Shown piece after piece: positions 1-10,735 of a DNA stretch of 64,000 nucleotides; the first letter of the stretch is position 1, and each line of letters opens with the position of its first letter. A model generated the notes under the pieces. The model did no database searches. It saw only the letters and a list, made by a program, of their open reading frames with translations, and was not told the origin of the DNA. The position numbers and the translations under genes were made by a program. The stretch comes from Molanna angustata (Eukaryota > Arthropoda > Insecta > Trichoptera > Molannidae), in contig OY754964.1 in the NCBI GenBank assembly GCA_963576475.1, positions 50,251,892 to 50,315,891 of the forward strand, written 5' to 3'.

Positions 1-119
1 TATAGTGCATATTGTGTGTTTTTTGATAAATTCAGTGTAACAAGTGTAACAATCATATATTTTTTAATTTTTTTATGATACTGGTGTTTTTTCATTTAAT
101 TTTTGTGTAAAATATAACA

Positions 120-1236
120 ATGACCGAGAAAATGATTAAATCGCTCGTTTCGAAGCGATCAAATTTAAAGAGTCAATTATCAAGGTTTTTTGAGTTTGTT
201 AAAAGTGAAAAATCTAGTATTGTTGAAATACAAATTAGGTACAAAAGGTGTGAAGACATTATTGATAAATTTGAAAGCATTCAGAACGAAATTTAATCAT
301 TAACAGACGATGATGATCATTTACAACAGCGCGAAAATTTCGAGAATAGGTATGTACTTTTCAACTATGGCATTAGCAAAAAATATTTTAAACAAACAAC
401 CTAATATTGTTGCCGATATAAAATTACCTACATTGCAAATACCGGAATTTTCTGGTGATTATGAGGGCTGGTCTAGTTTTCGTGATTCTTTCAATTCATT
501 GGTAGATAGTAATACATCTTTGTAAAAGCTGAAAAAGTTTCATTATTTAAAGAGCAGTTTAAAAGGTGACGCAGCAAAACTCATAAGTTCACTTCAGATA
601 TCGGAAGCAAACTATGAAATAGCGTGGGGTATTTTAAAAGATAGGTATCAAAATTGCAGATTAATCGTAAATAAGCATATAAATTCATTGTTTGATATGC
701 CCAGCATGAAGGGTGAAAATCATCAGCAACTGAGACATTTAATTGATGAAACCCAATTGCATTTACGAGCATTAAAAAATTTAAACTTAGCTACCGATCA
801 ATGGGACATTATTATTATTCATCTCATTTCGAAAAAATTGGATAATTCAACTAAATTTCATTGGGAATCGTGTCCAATTTCAGATATTCCTACTTTAGAG
901 GAATTCATTAAATGTTTATCAAGTCGCGCGCAAGTTATAGAAACGACACAAACCCCAAAATGTTTCAAATTAAACAGCAAAGAAAAACCATTTAAATTTC
1001 ATGCAATACAGGCACCCATAGTCAAATGCGTTTTGTGTAAATTAGGTGATCATAAATTATTTTCATGTGAACGTTTTTTGAAATTGAGTGTTGAAGCACG
1101 TTTAGAAAAAGTTAAATCATTAAAATTGTGTTTAAATTGTTTGAATAAAGGACATTTCATTGAGGGTTGTAAATCTAAGCGAAATTGTAAACATTGTAAC
1201 AAACGTCATAATACTTTACTTCATTTATGTAGTTAA
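120..1236 (+). pseudogene. BEL/Pao Gag remnant
   Basis: Gag is the capsid/nucleocapsid part that packages element RNA. The likely start is the ATG at 120. This frame stops at 292-294, and the recognisable Gag core continues in another frame from about 370. The core shows the DUF1759-type pattern LQIPEFSGDYEGWSSFRDSF, followed after an in-frame TAA at 523 by HYLKSSLKGDAAKLISSL and a KDRYQN-type motif. The C-terminal part (about 1021-1230) has repeated Cys/His knuckles, among them CVLCKLGDHKLFSC and CLNCLNKGHFIEGC, expected to bind nucleic acid. It ends at TAA after HLCS; the protease follows in a different frame. At least two stops and two frame changes make this non-functional. Confidence 0.9.
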
Positions 1237-1707
1237 GTCAAATATCAATACAGAACCTTCAACCAGTATTTCAAAACCATCTATCGTAACACACGCAGCA
1301 TCACTGCATAATCAAACTTTATTATCTACAGCAGTTGTGAAAGTTATGAATAGCGATGGAGTTTCATTTAATGCTCGCGTAATTTTAGATTCAGGCGCTC
1401 AGAGCAATTTTATTTCTGAATCGTTATATAAAAAATTAGGATTAAAATCGAAAAATGTAAATATCCCAGTATCTGGTATACATAAGCACGTAACAAACAT
1501 AAAAAATAGTGTTTATGTGGAAATAGCATCAAATCATATTCAAAGGGTATAAATTGTCTCATATTACAGGAAATTACGAGCAAATTACCGCAACATAGCA
1601 TCAACAGAAATCATAAAAGCATTCCATCTGGTTTACAACTCGCTGATCCGCAGTTCTACATATCATCAACGGTAGACCTACTGCTTGGATCGGAAATATT
1701 TTGGGAG
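1237..1707 (+). pseudogene. BEL/Pao aspartic protease (DUF1758) remnant
   Basis: The retroelement protease would cleave the Gag-Pol polyprotein. From about 1310 the frame reads LLSTAVVKV, then ARVILDSGAQSNFISESL, in which DSG is the catalytic triad of retropepsin-like proteases and the surrounding pattern is that of DUF1758. This frame is shifted relative to the Gag knuckles and ends at a TAA at about 1550. The reading then returns to the Gag frame by about 1650, where VDLLLGSEIFWE continues into the linker before the reverse transcriptase. The catalytic motif itself is intact, but the frame on both sides is broken. Confidence 0.88.
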
Positions 1708-2889
1708 GTGATCAACGGTGAACACATTCAACCTGGTCCTTTTGAGCCCCTATTTCATCGAACAGAATTCGGATGGATAGCTGCAGGTTCAATTGTCACT
1801 CCACACACATCATTTTCATCAAAAAAGCCGGTAACTTATCATATATCATTAAATCAAATTAGCAATCAATTAGAAAAGTTTTGGAAGGTTGAGGAAATCA
1901 ACTTACCTAAGCATCATTATCATGAAGAAAAGGCATGTGAGGAGGACATCGTTTACACATTCAAGCGAGACGATGCAGGCCGATACATAGTCAGCCTTCC
2001 TTTCAAACATTCTCATTCTCAGTTGGGAGATTTATTAAACATAGCCATAAAAAGACTGTCTCATATGGAGAACAAATTTAGAAATGATGAATCTCTAAGA
2101 ATTCAATATGCTCAATTCATGCAAGAATATTTATCATTGGGACACATGTCAGAGTGTGGTCCACCTAGAGAATTTGAGAAAGTATGTTATTTGCCACATC
2201 ATGCGGTTTTTTAGGATTCGACTTCTACAAAAACGCGTGTTGTATTTGATGGATCTTGTATAACCAGTAGCGGCGTATCGCTAAACGATACATTGATGAA
2301 AGGTCCGGTCGTACAAAAAGATCTATTCTCACATTTAATTTATTTCAGATAGCACGAGTATGTGATGACTGCTGACATAGAAAAAATGTATCGTCAAATC
2401 AACATCAGAGATGAAGATAGAAACTTTCAACGCATCGTTTGGAGAGATCGATCCGACGAAGATTTCAAGCACTACAAGTTGAACACGGTAACATATGGAT
2501 TGACTCCTTCATCTTTCCTGGCAACTAGGTCTCTATATCAGTTAAGTAAAGACAGTTATTTTACTTATCCTCAAGCTAGCAGGGGGTACCAGCATGAAGG
2601 AATGCATAAGTTTAAACACAATCATGTCTTCTGCAGGCATGACACTAAGAAAATGGAGATGTAATTTTGAACATACAGAAAATAATAAAAACATTGAAAA
2701 TCTTCCATTGGAAAAGTCATCAGAATCAAAGGTACTTGGTTTGACTTTGAATAATTGTTCTGATGTATTATCATATGATTTCACATCGGATTTCATGGAA
2801 TGTAAAACCAAACGCCAAATATTGTCTTCAATTACAAAATTGTATGATCCATTGGGATTAGTTGGTCCAATAATCATAAAGGCAAAATA
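1708..2889 (+). pseudogene. BEL/Pao reverse transcriptase, YVDD box deleted
   Basis: The RT would copy element RNA into DNA. The N-terminal linker (GPFEPLFHRTEFGWIAAGS) runs from 1708 and stops at TAG 2212; a second in-frame TAG falls near 2350. The fingers/palm region is visible: VVFDGS at about 2240, then TADIEKMYRQI at about 2365 with the first catalytic Asp, and VTYGLTPSSFLATRSL at about 2490. The sequence then jumps from a YPQA motif (about 2570) to LAGGTSMKECISL (from about 2577, another frame), so the segment that should carry the YVDD catalytic pair is missing. Thumb-type motifs follow: SSAGMTLRKWRCN, LGLTLNN, and LYDPLGLVGPI at about 2840. It is interrupted at 2889 by a LINE insertion. 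Confidence 0.9.
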
Positions 2890-3074
2890 ATAATGCAACC
2901 ACAGGGGGCGCCCCCGACGGGAATATTTGGCCCAGGTATGCGAGGACATGAACTGCGCCACATATGTTGAGCTGAAGAGGGCTGCACAGGATAGAGAGAA
3001 GTGGAAAGCGAGATGTAGACTTCTTCTGCAAACCAATCCATAGGATTGAGACTTTTGATGATGAATAATGCAAC
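2889..3074 (+). mobile_element. 5'-truncated LINE 3' end nested in the BEL/Pao element
   Basis: The stretch 2900-3063 does not belong to the BEL/Pao reading frame. It is flanked by an exact 11-bp direct repeat, AATAATGCAAC, at 2889-2899 and 3064-3074, the expected target-site duplication of a retroposed copy. It contains YVELKRAAQDREKWKARCR followed by a stop, which matches the C-terminal tail commonly seen in insect LINE open reading frames ('AAQDRxKW'), then a short 3' tail ending in TGATGATGAA. The BEL/Pao frame is continuous from one side of the insert to the other if the insert and one copy of the duplication are ignored. So this insertion is younger than the host element. Confidence 0.85.
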
Positions 3075-3720
3075 AATTATGGAAATCAAAAGTGACATGG
3101 GATGAAATTTTACCAATTAACATTTTCAAAGATTGGAGAATTTATGCAAGTCAATTAAAACATATAAATGAATTACAGATATCAAGAACGATTATCTGCA
3201 AGGATGCAGAAAGTGTTCAACTGCATGGTTTTTGTGACGCATCCGAAAAAGCCTACGGTTGTTGTGTTTATTTGAAATCTACGAACTCATTTGGATAGCA
3301 TTATTCTCATTTAATTTCTGCCAAATCTAGAGTGTCCCCATTAAAGCATTTATCATTGCCCAAATTGGAACTTAGCAGTGCAGTACTATTGCTTAAATTG
3401 ATTCATCAGATAAAGGTGGATTTACGTTTGCCAGACGTTGAAACAATATTATGGTGCAATTCTACAATTGCACTCACTTGGATTAATAATGAACCTGCAA
3501 GATGGAATACTTTTGTAGCTAATCGTGTGTCGGAAATACAATCCAAGAGTAAAATTAATCAATGGCGACACATTAGTACCGAACATAATCCCGCAGATTT
3601 AATATCTCGTGGTGTTAATACAAATGAATTAATAAATTTGCACATGTGGTTCAATGGTCCTAAATTGCTATCACAAGACGAGAGTAAATGGTATTATTCA
3701 ACATTTTCAAATGATTTTAA
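3075..3720 (+). pseudogene. BEL/Pao RNase H remnant with Asp-to-Asn change
   Basis: RNase H would remove the RNA strand during reverse transcription. After the connection motif (SKVTWDEILPINIFKDW) the RNase H core starts with LHGFCDASEKAYGC at about 3225, giving the first acidic residue. A TAG at 3296 interrupts it. It resumes with LPKLELSSAVLLLK at about 3358, giving the catalytic Glu. The third position reads LWCNSTIALTWI at about 3450, where this family normally has Asp before Ser; here the codon is AAT, so the Asp is Asn (compatible with one G-to-A change). The final acidic motif EHNPADLISRG is present at about 3583. Both the stop and the substituted residue predict loss of activity. Confidence 0.88.
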
Positions 3721-4980
3721 CGTACCAGAAGCAAAACATATAAAAACTTTTATAGCAGTAAATATAGCAGATCAACAAATATTCTCTAAATATTCTACGT
3801 TAAATAGTCTAAAAAGAGTTACAGCTTATATCATTCGTTTCATTCACAATTGTAAAAAAGTAATTCCACGACTTACTGGAGAGTTATCAGTAATTGAATT
3901 GAATAAAGCAATAGAAGTATTAATTATAATAGCACAATCTTATTCATTTCAAAATGAATTTCAACAATTGAATACCAACAGAAACGTATCAAAACAAAGT
4001 AATTTAAAAAATCTTAATCCAATCATGTGTAATAAGTTGTTATGTGTGGGAGGTCGTTTATCAAGAAGCATAAATATATCAACACAACAAAAACACCCAA
4101 TTATATTACCATCACATCATAAATTAACAGAACTCATTGTCAAGCATTATCATTATACACATCTTCATCTTGGCGTTCAATCATTACTTTCCATTATGCG
4201 TTTACAATATTGGCCGATATTGGGTAAAAACATGGTAAAAAAGGTAGTTCGAAACTGTATTGTATGTTTTAGAATTCGCCCAATAGTATCTCAACAAATT
4301 ATGGCAGATTTGCCTCAAGACAGAGTCTCAGTTCATCGTCCGTTTGCGATATCAGCAGTGGATTATGCAGGTCCAGTCATGATTAAAGCCGGTATAACTA
4401 GACAATCTAAAAGCGTAAATGCTTACATTTGTTTGTTTGTTTGTTTTTCTACAAAAGCAGTGCATATGGAATTAGGACATTAGTTTAACAACGGAATCAT
4501 TATTGAATGCTTTCAAACGTTTCATTTCACGTAGAGGCAAACCTATAAAGATGTATTCCGACAATGCTAAAAATTTTGTGGGAGCAAGTAATCAATTGAA
4601 AGAACTTTATATCTTTTATTGAACAAAATCATAGTAGTATTTATAATAACCTTGCACAACAATCTATTCAGTGGCAGTTCATTGCACCTAGATTGCCGCA
4701 TCACGGCGGTTTATGGGAGTCTGCAATTGAGTCTGCAAAATTTCATATCAAACGTGTTATTCAATCAACTATTTTGACATATGAGGATATGAGTACTTTG
4801 TTGTGTCAAGTAGAAGCCTGTTTAAACTCACGCCCTATCACGCCCTTGTCCAATGATCCATTAGATTTAAATCCACTCACTCCTGGTCATTTCCTCATTG
4901 GCGATAGCCTGTATGGATTACCTGAACAAAACATCGAGCATCTTTCCATGAATAGACTAGATCATTACCAGAAGTTAATT
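3721..4980 (+). pseudogene. BEL/Pao integrase remnant (H2C2 finger and DDE core)
   Basis: The integrase would insert the cDNA. An H2C2 zinc-binding region lies at about 4130-4275: HYHYTHLHLGVQSLL supplies the histidines and NCIVCFRIRP the cysteines. The catalytic core begins with SAVDYAGPVMIKAG at about 4350 (first Asp). After KAVHMELGH the frame stops at 4481 and continues in another frame (LTTESLLNAFKRFISRRGKP), which carries the second Asp in MYSDNAKNF at about 4552. A further stop near 4620 and frame change precede LPHHGGLWESAIESAKFHIK at about 4693, which holds the catalytic Glu. All three acidic residues can be seen but lie in three separate frame segments. Confidence 0.9.
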
Positions 4981-5325
4981 AAATTAATTCAATCTTTTTG
5001 GTCGAGGTGGCGTGTGGACTATCTCGCAGAACTTCAGAGACGTGGAAGGTGGACGCATGGCGATCTACGGCAGCTTCAATCCGGAGACATGGTCGTTATC
5101 AAGGAGGACAATGTACCACCTATGTCATGGAAGCTTGGACGCATCATCAAAACTCACCCTGGAAAGGACGGAATCGTACGAATAGCAGACATGCAAACCA
5201 ATTCAGGATCCATTCAAAGAGGCATAGCTAAATTATGCTTACTTCCTATGGAGCAGGACCATGTAACATCATCATCATCACCATCAAATGTCTGCGGTTC
5301 CCGGGATGGGTCTAAAGCTAAGTGA
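4981..5325 (+). pseudogene. BEL/Pao C-terminal DUF5641 region
   Basis: This continues in frame from the end of the integrase core. It shows FWSRWRVDYLAELQRRGRW at about 5000, the typical start of DUF5641, then GDMVVIKEDN and PMSWKLGRIIKTHPGKDG, and ends with IAKLCLLP at about 5240 before a short tail and TGA at 5323. This small beta-rich domain sits at the end of BEL/Pao integrases and is thought to help bind DNA or chromatin. The segment from 4693 to 5325 is the longest undamaged part of the pol region apart from 3332-4483. Confidence 0.9.
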
Positions 5326-5450
5326 TTTTAACATTAATAAGCAGTGAGAGTAACAATTTTGAACATTTAAAAAAGATAAGTTTCTAAAACTAAGTGAGAC
5401 TTCAACATTAATAAGTGAGAGTAACAATTTTGAACATTTAAAAAAAAATA
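5318..5450 (+). repeat. 72-bp imperfect tandem duplication in BEL/Pao 3' region
   Basis: Two copies of a unit beginning CTAAGTGA and containing AACATTAATAAG and GAGAGTAACAATTTTGAACA start at 5318 and 5390, a period of 72 bp. It begins inside the last codons of the polyprotein and runs into the 3' untranslated part of the element. It has no visible coding role. Confidence 0.8.
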
Positions 5451-5599
5451 AGACACATTATAAACCAAATTACCAAGCATCAAGAATATAATTTTTTTTT
5501 TTTTCATAAAATGACATTTTTAAATGTTTAAAAATATTTTATTAAATTGATAAACATCAAGATTATTAAAAAAAGCAAATATAACATTTTTAAAATTGA

Positions 5600-5970
5600 C
5601 TTTATGAAATTCATCTAAAAAGCAACCGAACTATTGTGTATATGCAATTGATTGAACTATTGTGCATCTATGAACTTTTTTGTGCAACTTATCTAAGAAT
5701 CAAACTATTGGTGCAAGCATTTAAACGCAATTAAACTATTGTGCAACGAGTCATCAAACTATTATTTTTCAACAACTTCAACACATTCTACATTTGAGAG
5801 ATTTTTCAACGGCTTCTGCAAATTCTACATTTGAAAGATTTTTTCAACAACTACTTCAGCAAATTCTATATTTGAGGGATTCTTTCAACAACAACTTCAG
5901 CAAATTCTACATTTTGGAGACTTCTTCATCAAGATAAACAATTTCTACAACAGGGAGGATACATTCTACA
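5600..5970 (+). repeat. Short-unit repeats in the BEL/Pao 3' untranslated region
   Basis: Two kinds of degenerate repeats are seen. From about 5627 to 5765 the phrase AACTATTGTGCA or a close variant recurs about five times at irregular spacing. From about 5760 to 5935 a unit of roughly 40 bp recurs four times, each containing TTC(A/T)(A/G)CA, ATTCTACATTTGA and GATTTTTTCAACA in that order. They lie between the end of the coding region and the polypurine tract. Confidence 0.75.
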
Positions 5971-6374
5971 TATGGGAAACTTCAACAGCAACGTCATAGG
6001 ACAACAGCATTTCCAGACATCATAATATCATGAAAAAACTTCTTCGGTGCAAACATAGACTTATTTCAGTGCAAATATGGACTTTTATTGTGCAAGTGCA
6101 ACAGACATTTATTATGTGAAAAACAAAGACAATTTATATTCATTTTATTATTTATTCATCATTTTTTTTTAACATTTTTTTTCTTTTCATTATCATTTTC
6201 TATTTGTTTACATTCTCTTATACAATTCTTTCTCATACATATTTTATTTTTTTATTTATTTTTTTTTCTTTGAATCATACATCATACACACATATCAAAT
6301 ACAGTCCACTAAATCAAATATATAATTTAATCAAGCTTTATCTAAAAGAATGTATTTTTACTGGATACATTCTT

Positions 6375-6385
6375 AGCGGGGAATA
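6375..6385 (+). promoter_or_regulatory. Polypurine tract of the BEL/Pao element
   Basis: AGCGGGGAATA lies immediately before TGTTTAATTTTCTTGTAAGG. A G-rich purine run directly followed by TGTT is the usual layout of plus-strand priming site and LTR start in BEL/Pao elements. The left LTR is not in the window, so the boundary cannot be checked by comparison. Confidence 0.65.
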
Positions 6386-6640
6386 TGTTTAATTTTCTTG
6401 TAAGGGCAACACTGGGTTATATTTCAGATCATTATTTTTGTTGTATGTTTTTGTTTCAGTCATGTTTTGTTGTATATTATATCTTTTGTGCATGTAACTT
6501 TTTATTTTGTGAAAATATATTTAGATACTACTCAAACCTCACTGCGTCGTCACCAGCTTTTAGTCCCATTCCCGGGAAATCCTATCAATATCATTCCATC
6601 ATATTGCCAGTGATATACCTCTTTCCTATGTTTTAGATTT
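6386..6640 (+). repeat. Probable 3' LTR of the BEL/Pao element
   Basis: The region begins TGTT after the purine tract and contains a moderately GC-rich patch (TCACTGCGTCGTCACCAGC, about 6539) and CCCATTCCCGGGAAATCC. The right boundary is uncertain because the 5' LTR is missing from the window; sequence beyond about 6640 becomes simple AT-rich DNA. It would carry the promoter and polyadenylation signals of the element. Confidence 0.5.
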
Positions 6641-8164
6641 TATTTTATTTTTTATTTTATTTATTACAAAAAAAACATATTTTACAAAAAAAATACAAAA
6701 CAAAAAAGAAATTAAAACACTTCCTATGACTTCCTTCAAAAAGAGATACTTAAACTCGTGTTTTGAAGGGAGTTGCAACTATTTACATAGGTATAATAAA
6801 AAAAAACATTTATATATCAATTATGAATAATTAATTAAGTGTATTATACCTACATATATAACAACAATGAATAAATAAAACCAGTTTTTATACACAAACT
6901 CTCTTTATATCTATATAAAATATCTTTAGATCGATTATATCCGTATGTCTCTGCTCAGGCAACATTTCGTTAAACCACTTGACGCCAAGATACGTATAGT
7001 GGTTTTGTGCGTAGGCCGTTTTTTTTTTGTATATTGAGTATCACATTAAATCGAGGAGTGGCTCTCATACAATCCGAAGCATGTACTCTATCGACAAAAT
7101 ACTCCCTGTAGATCTGCTTCAATGCATTTCTCATATACATATATAGCATGCAATGATGGAACATTTGCCTCAATAAAGAGGCTAATCGTAGGGTAGTCTC
7201 TGATTTATAAAGTATAAAGTATATTTTTAAAGTATACTTATTTAAACAACGGCAAAATCTGAAAATCAATATAATTACAGCGAATTAATCAATCTGTGTT
7301 CTTTTCTGTTACTGTTGAAAAAAATACAAAACGTGTCCATAAACTCACTCTATTTGACGCATATAAAGGCAACAAAAGCTTTTATAATATTACTATAACA
7401 ACATCCATCATATATTCTCCCCCAAACTAAACATACAATGGAGTGAATTTGTCTTCTGAAAATGGTTATCGTTAGGTTAAAGAAGACCATCGCTAATTGA
7501 ACAATGTTTGTCCTACACTTGATTCAGAAAATAATCATAGACAAATATGATTGGATTCATCTTGTCACAGATTCTTGATCGATCTATTGTAAAAACGAGT
7601 GGTTTGTGGCCAATGCTATACTCTCACATCCAAGTCACTCCACAATGTATTCGAAATAGTATGGAATATTTTCAGCATTTTCATGAAATGAGTTTGTTAA
7701 ATTATCTTTAATTTTATTATAAAAATTTGGTAAATCTTCAATGCCATTTTACAAAAGTGATTTGCCTTTTTAGCAATTTGAAAAGAAAAACTAATTTTTT
7801 TAGTTTCCTGAACTAAGGGTCACTTTGAAATATTTGACAGTTAAAAAACATGAGAAGCACTGATCAGATATTCTTCAAAATCTAATGGGTTCTAAGTGAG
7901 TATTAGATTTACAAATTTGCAAAAATTGAAAATAATCAATACATAAATAATACATAAATAAATACATAAACATAAAATAATCCGTAATTTTGTTATTAAG
8001 ATATATATACCTCTTTCAAATGGCAAATTTCCTAACGAATGGCGATTGCTTCCAACAATTGTTTTCAGTCCAAAGATACATCATCTATGTGATAATATAA
8101 TTTTCATATTTTTTAAATAACAAAATATAGGGTTTTTTATACTAAGCACTCTTCACATATCTCT
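6641..8164. other. AT-rich interval without recognised genes
   Basis: I see no gene or clear repeat family here. Short A and T runs are frequent. A 99-codon minus-strand open frame (7269-6970) has mixed composition with some Arg and Lys, but no family resemblance and no splice signals I trust, so it is not called. Confidence 0.6.
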
Positions 8165-8545
8165 GTTGTTCTCCAGCCCCTTCATCTCTTGGTAACACAC
8201 ATCACTGATTACCTGATCCATACAGGTACTTAATTGTTTTTATCCTCCGTAATTCCTTCGGCGACAGTAACAAGCAGACCCGGATGCCTGAAATTATGGC
8301 CTATCCATTCGGATCATTGTAGGGCAACCTTCTCTAGGAGTTCTCTCGTTTCTCTGACTATGCTCAGTACCACGTCATTAAGAATGTGGTCTAACCAATG
8401 GATCTCAGCTATGCCCCTCAATCACCACACTTCGAAGGCATCCAGACTTCCAGATTCCCTCTGGCTGATAGTCCACATTTCGCTGCCATACAGCAGCATA
8501 CTCCAGACAAAAGTTTTAATCGATTTCTTCCAAACATTATATTAA
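8165..8545 (-). pseudogene. LINE reverse-transcriptase C-terminal fragment
   Basis: Read on the minus strand, the segment gives a chain of fragments typical of the region after the RT domain in insect LINEs: a LYGSEMWTIS-like motif near 8480, ESGSLDAFEVW, then a 'W-DHI-ND-VL' motif, GLLVTVAEGITED near 8260, and a GWRTTEIC-like end near 8175. Frames change several times. The same family is seen in sense at 11875-12185 and in antisense at 48895-49200. Confidence 0.75.
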
Positions 8546-9940
8546 TGGTAGTATATTTAATACATTTTACTATGTGGCGATACGACGCCTTACAATAATG
8601 CGACCAATGGGAAACGTCTATCTTCAGGTAGCATCGGCGGAACCAATAAGCAGGCGAAAAACTTTCCAGAAAGCGACGTTGAGAGGTGTAATAAAAGATT
8701 CCGATTGAGGGTGCGACGGGAAGTTTAGAACCAACCGCTCTCTCGTTCTTATTTTCGTTTTGAATATTTATATTTTAGTAAAAACGAATTTTTATATTGT
8801 AAATGTATTAAGAAAAATTGGTAAACTTTGTAAATATCTTTCATTTCCTTATATTTTGCAAATCGAACCTGATACCTTTGTTTTAAAACAACCCACATTA
8901 TAATTTGATTAATTTAATAAAAATAAAAAAAATATATCTTATAGAAAAGATATATGTAGAGTTGATGAAACTTAAAAAAAACATAGATTGAAAACAAAGG
9001 CATAATATAACGCGGAAACATGGTAAACTAACAATAGCTTAAATTTTTATTTTATAATAGGTAAAATATTTAAGAAAAAAAATGAAACAAGTTCAAAATG
9101 TTTTTTCTGTGATATATAATTCAATTTTTAATTAATTTTCTGCCTCCTCGGAACAGGCTAATCCTAGTAAGGTAGTTTATACAAAAAAATGTTATATAAT
9201 ATTTTGAATTATTTTAAATTGAGTTATTTACTTATATTTATTGTTTGCATACTGTAATAATATAATTTGATTATCAAAAATAAAAATATTTTTTAATATC
9301 ATTTAGCATAGAGTATCGGTTGCTTTATATTTTGTAGTTTCGATCTAATTAGTTCGAACCTATTATACCGGGTAATTAAACCTGAGTAAGCTTAACAATC
9401 ACAAATACACCACTTACACATATGTTGCAACTATTCAAATTATTTATCAGCCTGGAATTCGGAAAACCATCGTGTAAGATCGGGAAACGATTTACCATCA
9501 TGCCATGGCTGCATTCATTTACACGCCCAATTCCCGGTGAAACAGACTTTGAAACTCTTATATTTCAAAATAACTGTTTACCTATAACAGTCAACATATT
9601 TGTCATATTAAGCCTATTGAAATGTGTTGAAGATACTTTAGTAGCTACATATTGTAGGTAGGTATATAATGTCTGTATCTAAAGGTAATTTACCTTGACC
9701 CTATCCCATATCAATGACAAGAATTTCTGCTTACAAAACCCTTCTTTGTCATATATAGACATTATTGATTATATCACACCTGAGGTCTTCACTCCACAGA
9801 TCTGTCTATAGATACATTTTATGGTCTTCACAATATAATATTCAAAATATTATTATGTCCCGGATCGGGTATGTCAAGTCATATTATTCAATGGTTCCAC
9901 ATAGGGAAAAACAATATTAATAATACCATTGGTCTAATAC
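8546..9940. other. AT-rich interval without recognised genes
   Basis: Apart from the family F fragment near 9.1 kb no gene or repeat is recognised. A 79-codon open frame at 9422-9661 is not supported by any motif. Confidence 0.6.
9080..9230 (+). repeat. Family F fragment (LINE 3'-UTR-like)
   Basis: The core TCGGAACAGGCTAATCCTAG at about 9148 resembles similar cores at 10968 (GGGACAGGCATAGCCTAGTG), 17786, 33015 and 62075 (CGAAACAGGCGTAGTCCTAG). The flanks are AT-rich and diverged. I take these as the 3' untranslated end of one retrotransposon family, which is inference from their resemblance to each other. Confidence 0.45.
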
Positions 9941-10735
9941 ATTTTATTTTTTGACAAATTTTTATCATCTCAATAGAGACGAAGTTGGAATAATATATGA
10001 GAACCAGAAACTCAAGGAACCTACAGGGCTTACGACCTGTCATCGGCTGGTTTACGAGTTTACTATAAGCGCTTGCGTAACGTTCACTAATTATGCCTTC
10101 TACATTATAACTAGTGCCATCTATGAAGTAACGAAGTAATTACATTGATAAGTTGCCTTATCAATGTAATTTTTGAAAGTTCTATACATTCGAATAACGT
10201 GTAACAATTCACCTGAAAATAATACATTATTACTATTGCCATCTATGAAGTAACGAAGAAACCTTTTGTAACGCCATCTATTGAGAAATCAGTTTATTTG
10301 TAAACAATGAAAGCAACAGTCCTTATAAATGAGGTGACGGTGTCTCGCACAGATGTCACCCCTGAACTGCGCCAGAAATATTATGTAAGTATTTATTTAT
10401 TTTTTGGCTTGTTTACCTAGGTACTTGTACCAACGTGTATGTAAATCGAATATTTTTTTTAATCGCATATACGCACACATTGTATTTTTTTCCTGACGGG
10501 AGTCAAATGATATTTTTATTGACAAACTTTTTAAGATCTCAAGAGAGACGAAGTTGGGATATAATAGAATAACCAGGAACTCAAGGCACCTACAGGGCAT
10601 ACGAACTGTGATTTACGTGATCACTTTATACGCTTGCGCAACGTTCACCAATAATGCCTTCTTATTGAGTTCCCTTATCAATGCAGTTTTGAAAGTTCTA
10701 TATATTTAACTAACGAGAAACAGATTGTTTTTTTA
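9941..10735 (+). repeat. Family C dimer (two tandem units, period about 580 bp)
   Basis: Two copies of the same unit lie head to tail. The block with AGAGACGAAGTTGG, then AACTCAAGGCACCTACAGG, the GCGCTTGCG/CGCTTGCGCAACGTTCAC stretch and TTATCAATGTAATTTT..GAAAGTTCTAT occurs at about 9968 and again at about 10548. Between them is a second block, GTAAACAATGAAAGCAACAG and GTGACGGTGTCTCGCACAGA, which ends in GTATGTAAATCGAATATTTT and leads into the next unit (GCATATACGCACACATTG). The family recurs at 14.4-15.0, 16.76, 17.44, 28.34, 42.96 and 51.68 kb. I do not recognise it from known families. Confidence 0.8.
10138..10171 (+). repeat. 15-bp perfect hairpin inside family C
   Basis: AATTACATTGATAAG and its reverse complement are separated by TTGC. 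It lies where the other copies have a simple TTATCAATG motif, so in this copy the segment is extended into a stem. Confidence 0.85.

Larger units (their letters stand above)
1..6640 (+). mobile_element. Degenerate BEL/Pao LTR retrotransposon
   Basis: A single sense-strand element covers the first 6.6 kb. Domains follow the BEL/Pao order: Gag with a DUF1759-like region and Cys/His knuckles, DUF1758 aspartic protease, reverse transcriptase, RNase H, H2C2 zinc finger, integrase core, and a C-terminal DUF5641 region, then a purine tract and a probable 3' LTR. Intact members of this group usually carry one long Gag-Pol frame; here it is broken by in-frame stops (about 292, 523, 1234, 2212, 2350, 3296), frameshifts, a deletion in the RT and a nested LINE insertion. 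The 5' LTR and primer site are not visible and probably lie upstream of base 1. No envelope gene is seen. The element cannot encode a working polyprotein. Family assignment rests on domain order and motifs recognised by eye. Confidence 0.93.

Noticed and set aside
2542..3129. 195-codon minus-strand open frame
   Set aside because: It lies antisense to the reverse transcriptase and nested LINE of the BEL/Pao element, and no motif supports it.
5740..5970. CRISPR-like array of about 40-bp units
   Set aside because: Units are degenerate, have no unique spacers, and the DNA is eukaryotic retroelement sequence.
6088..6273. Phe-rich open frame with apparent membrane segments
   Set aside because: It sits in a T-rich stretch of the BEL/Pao 3' region; composition explains it.
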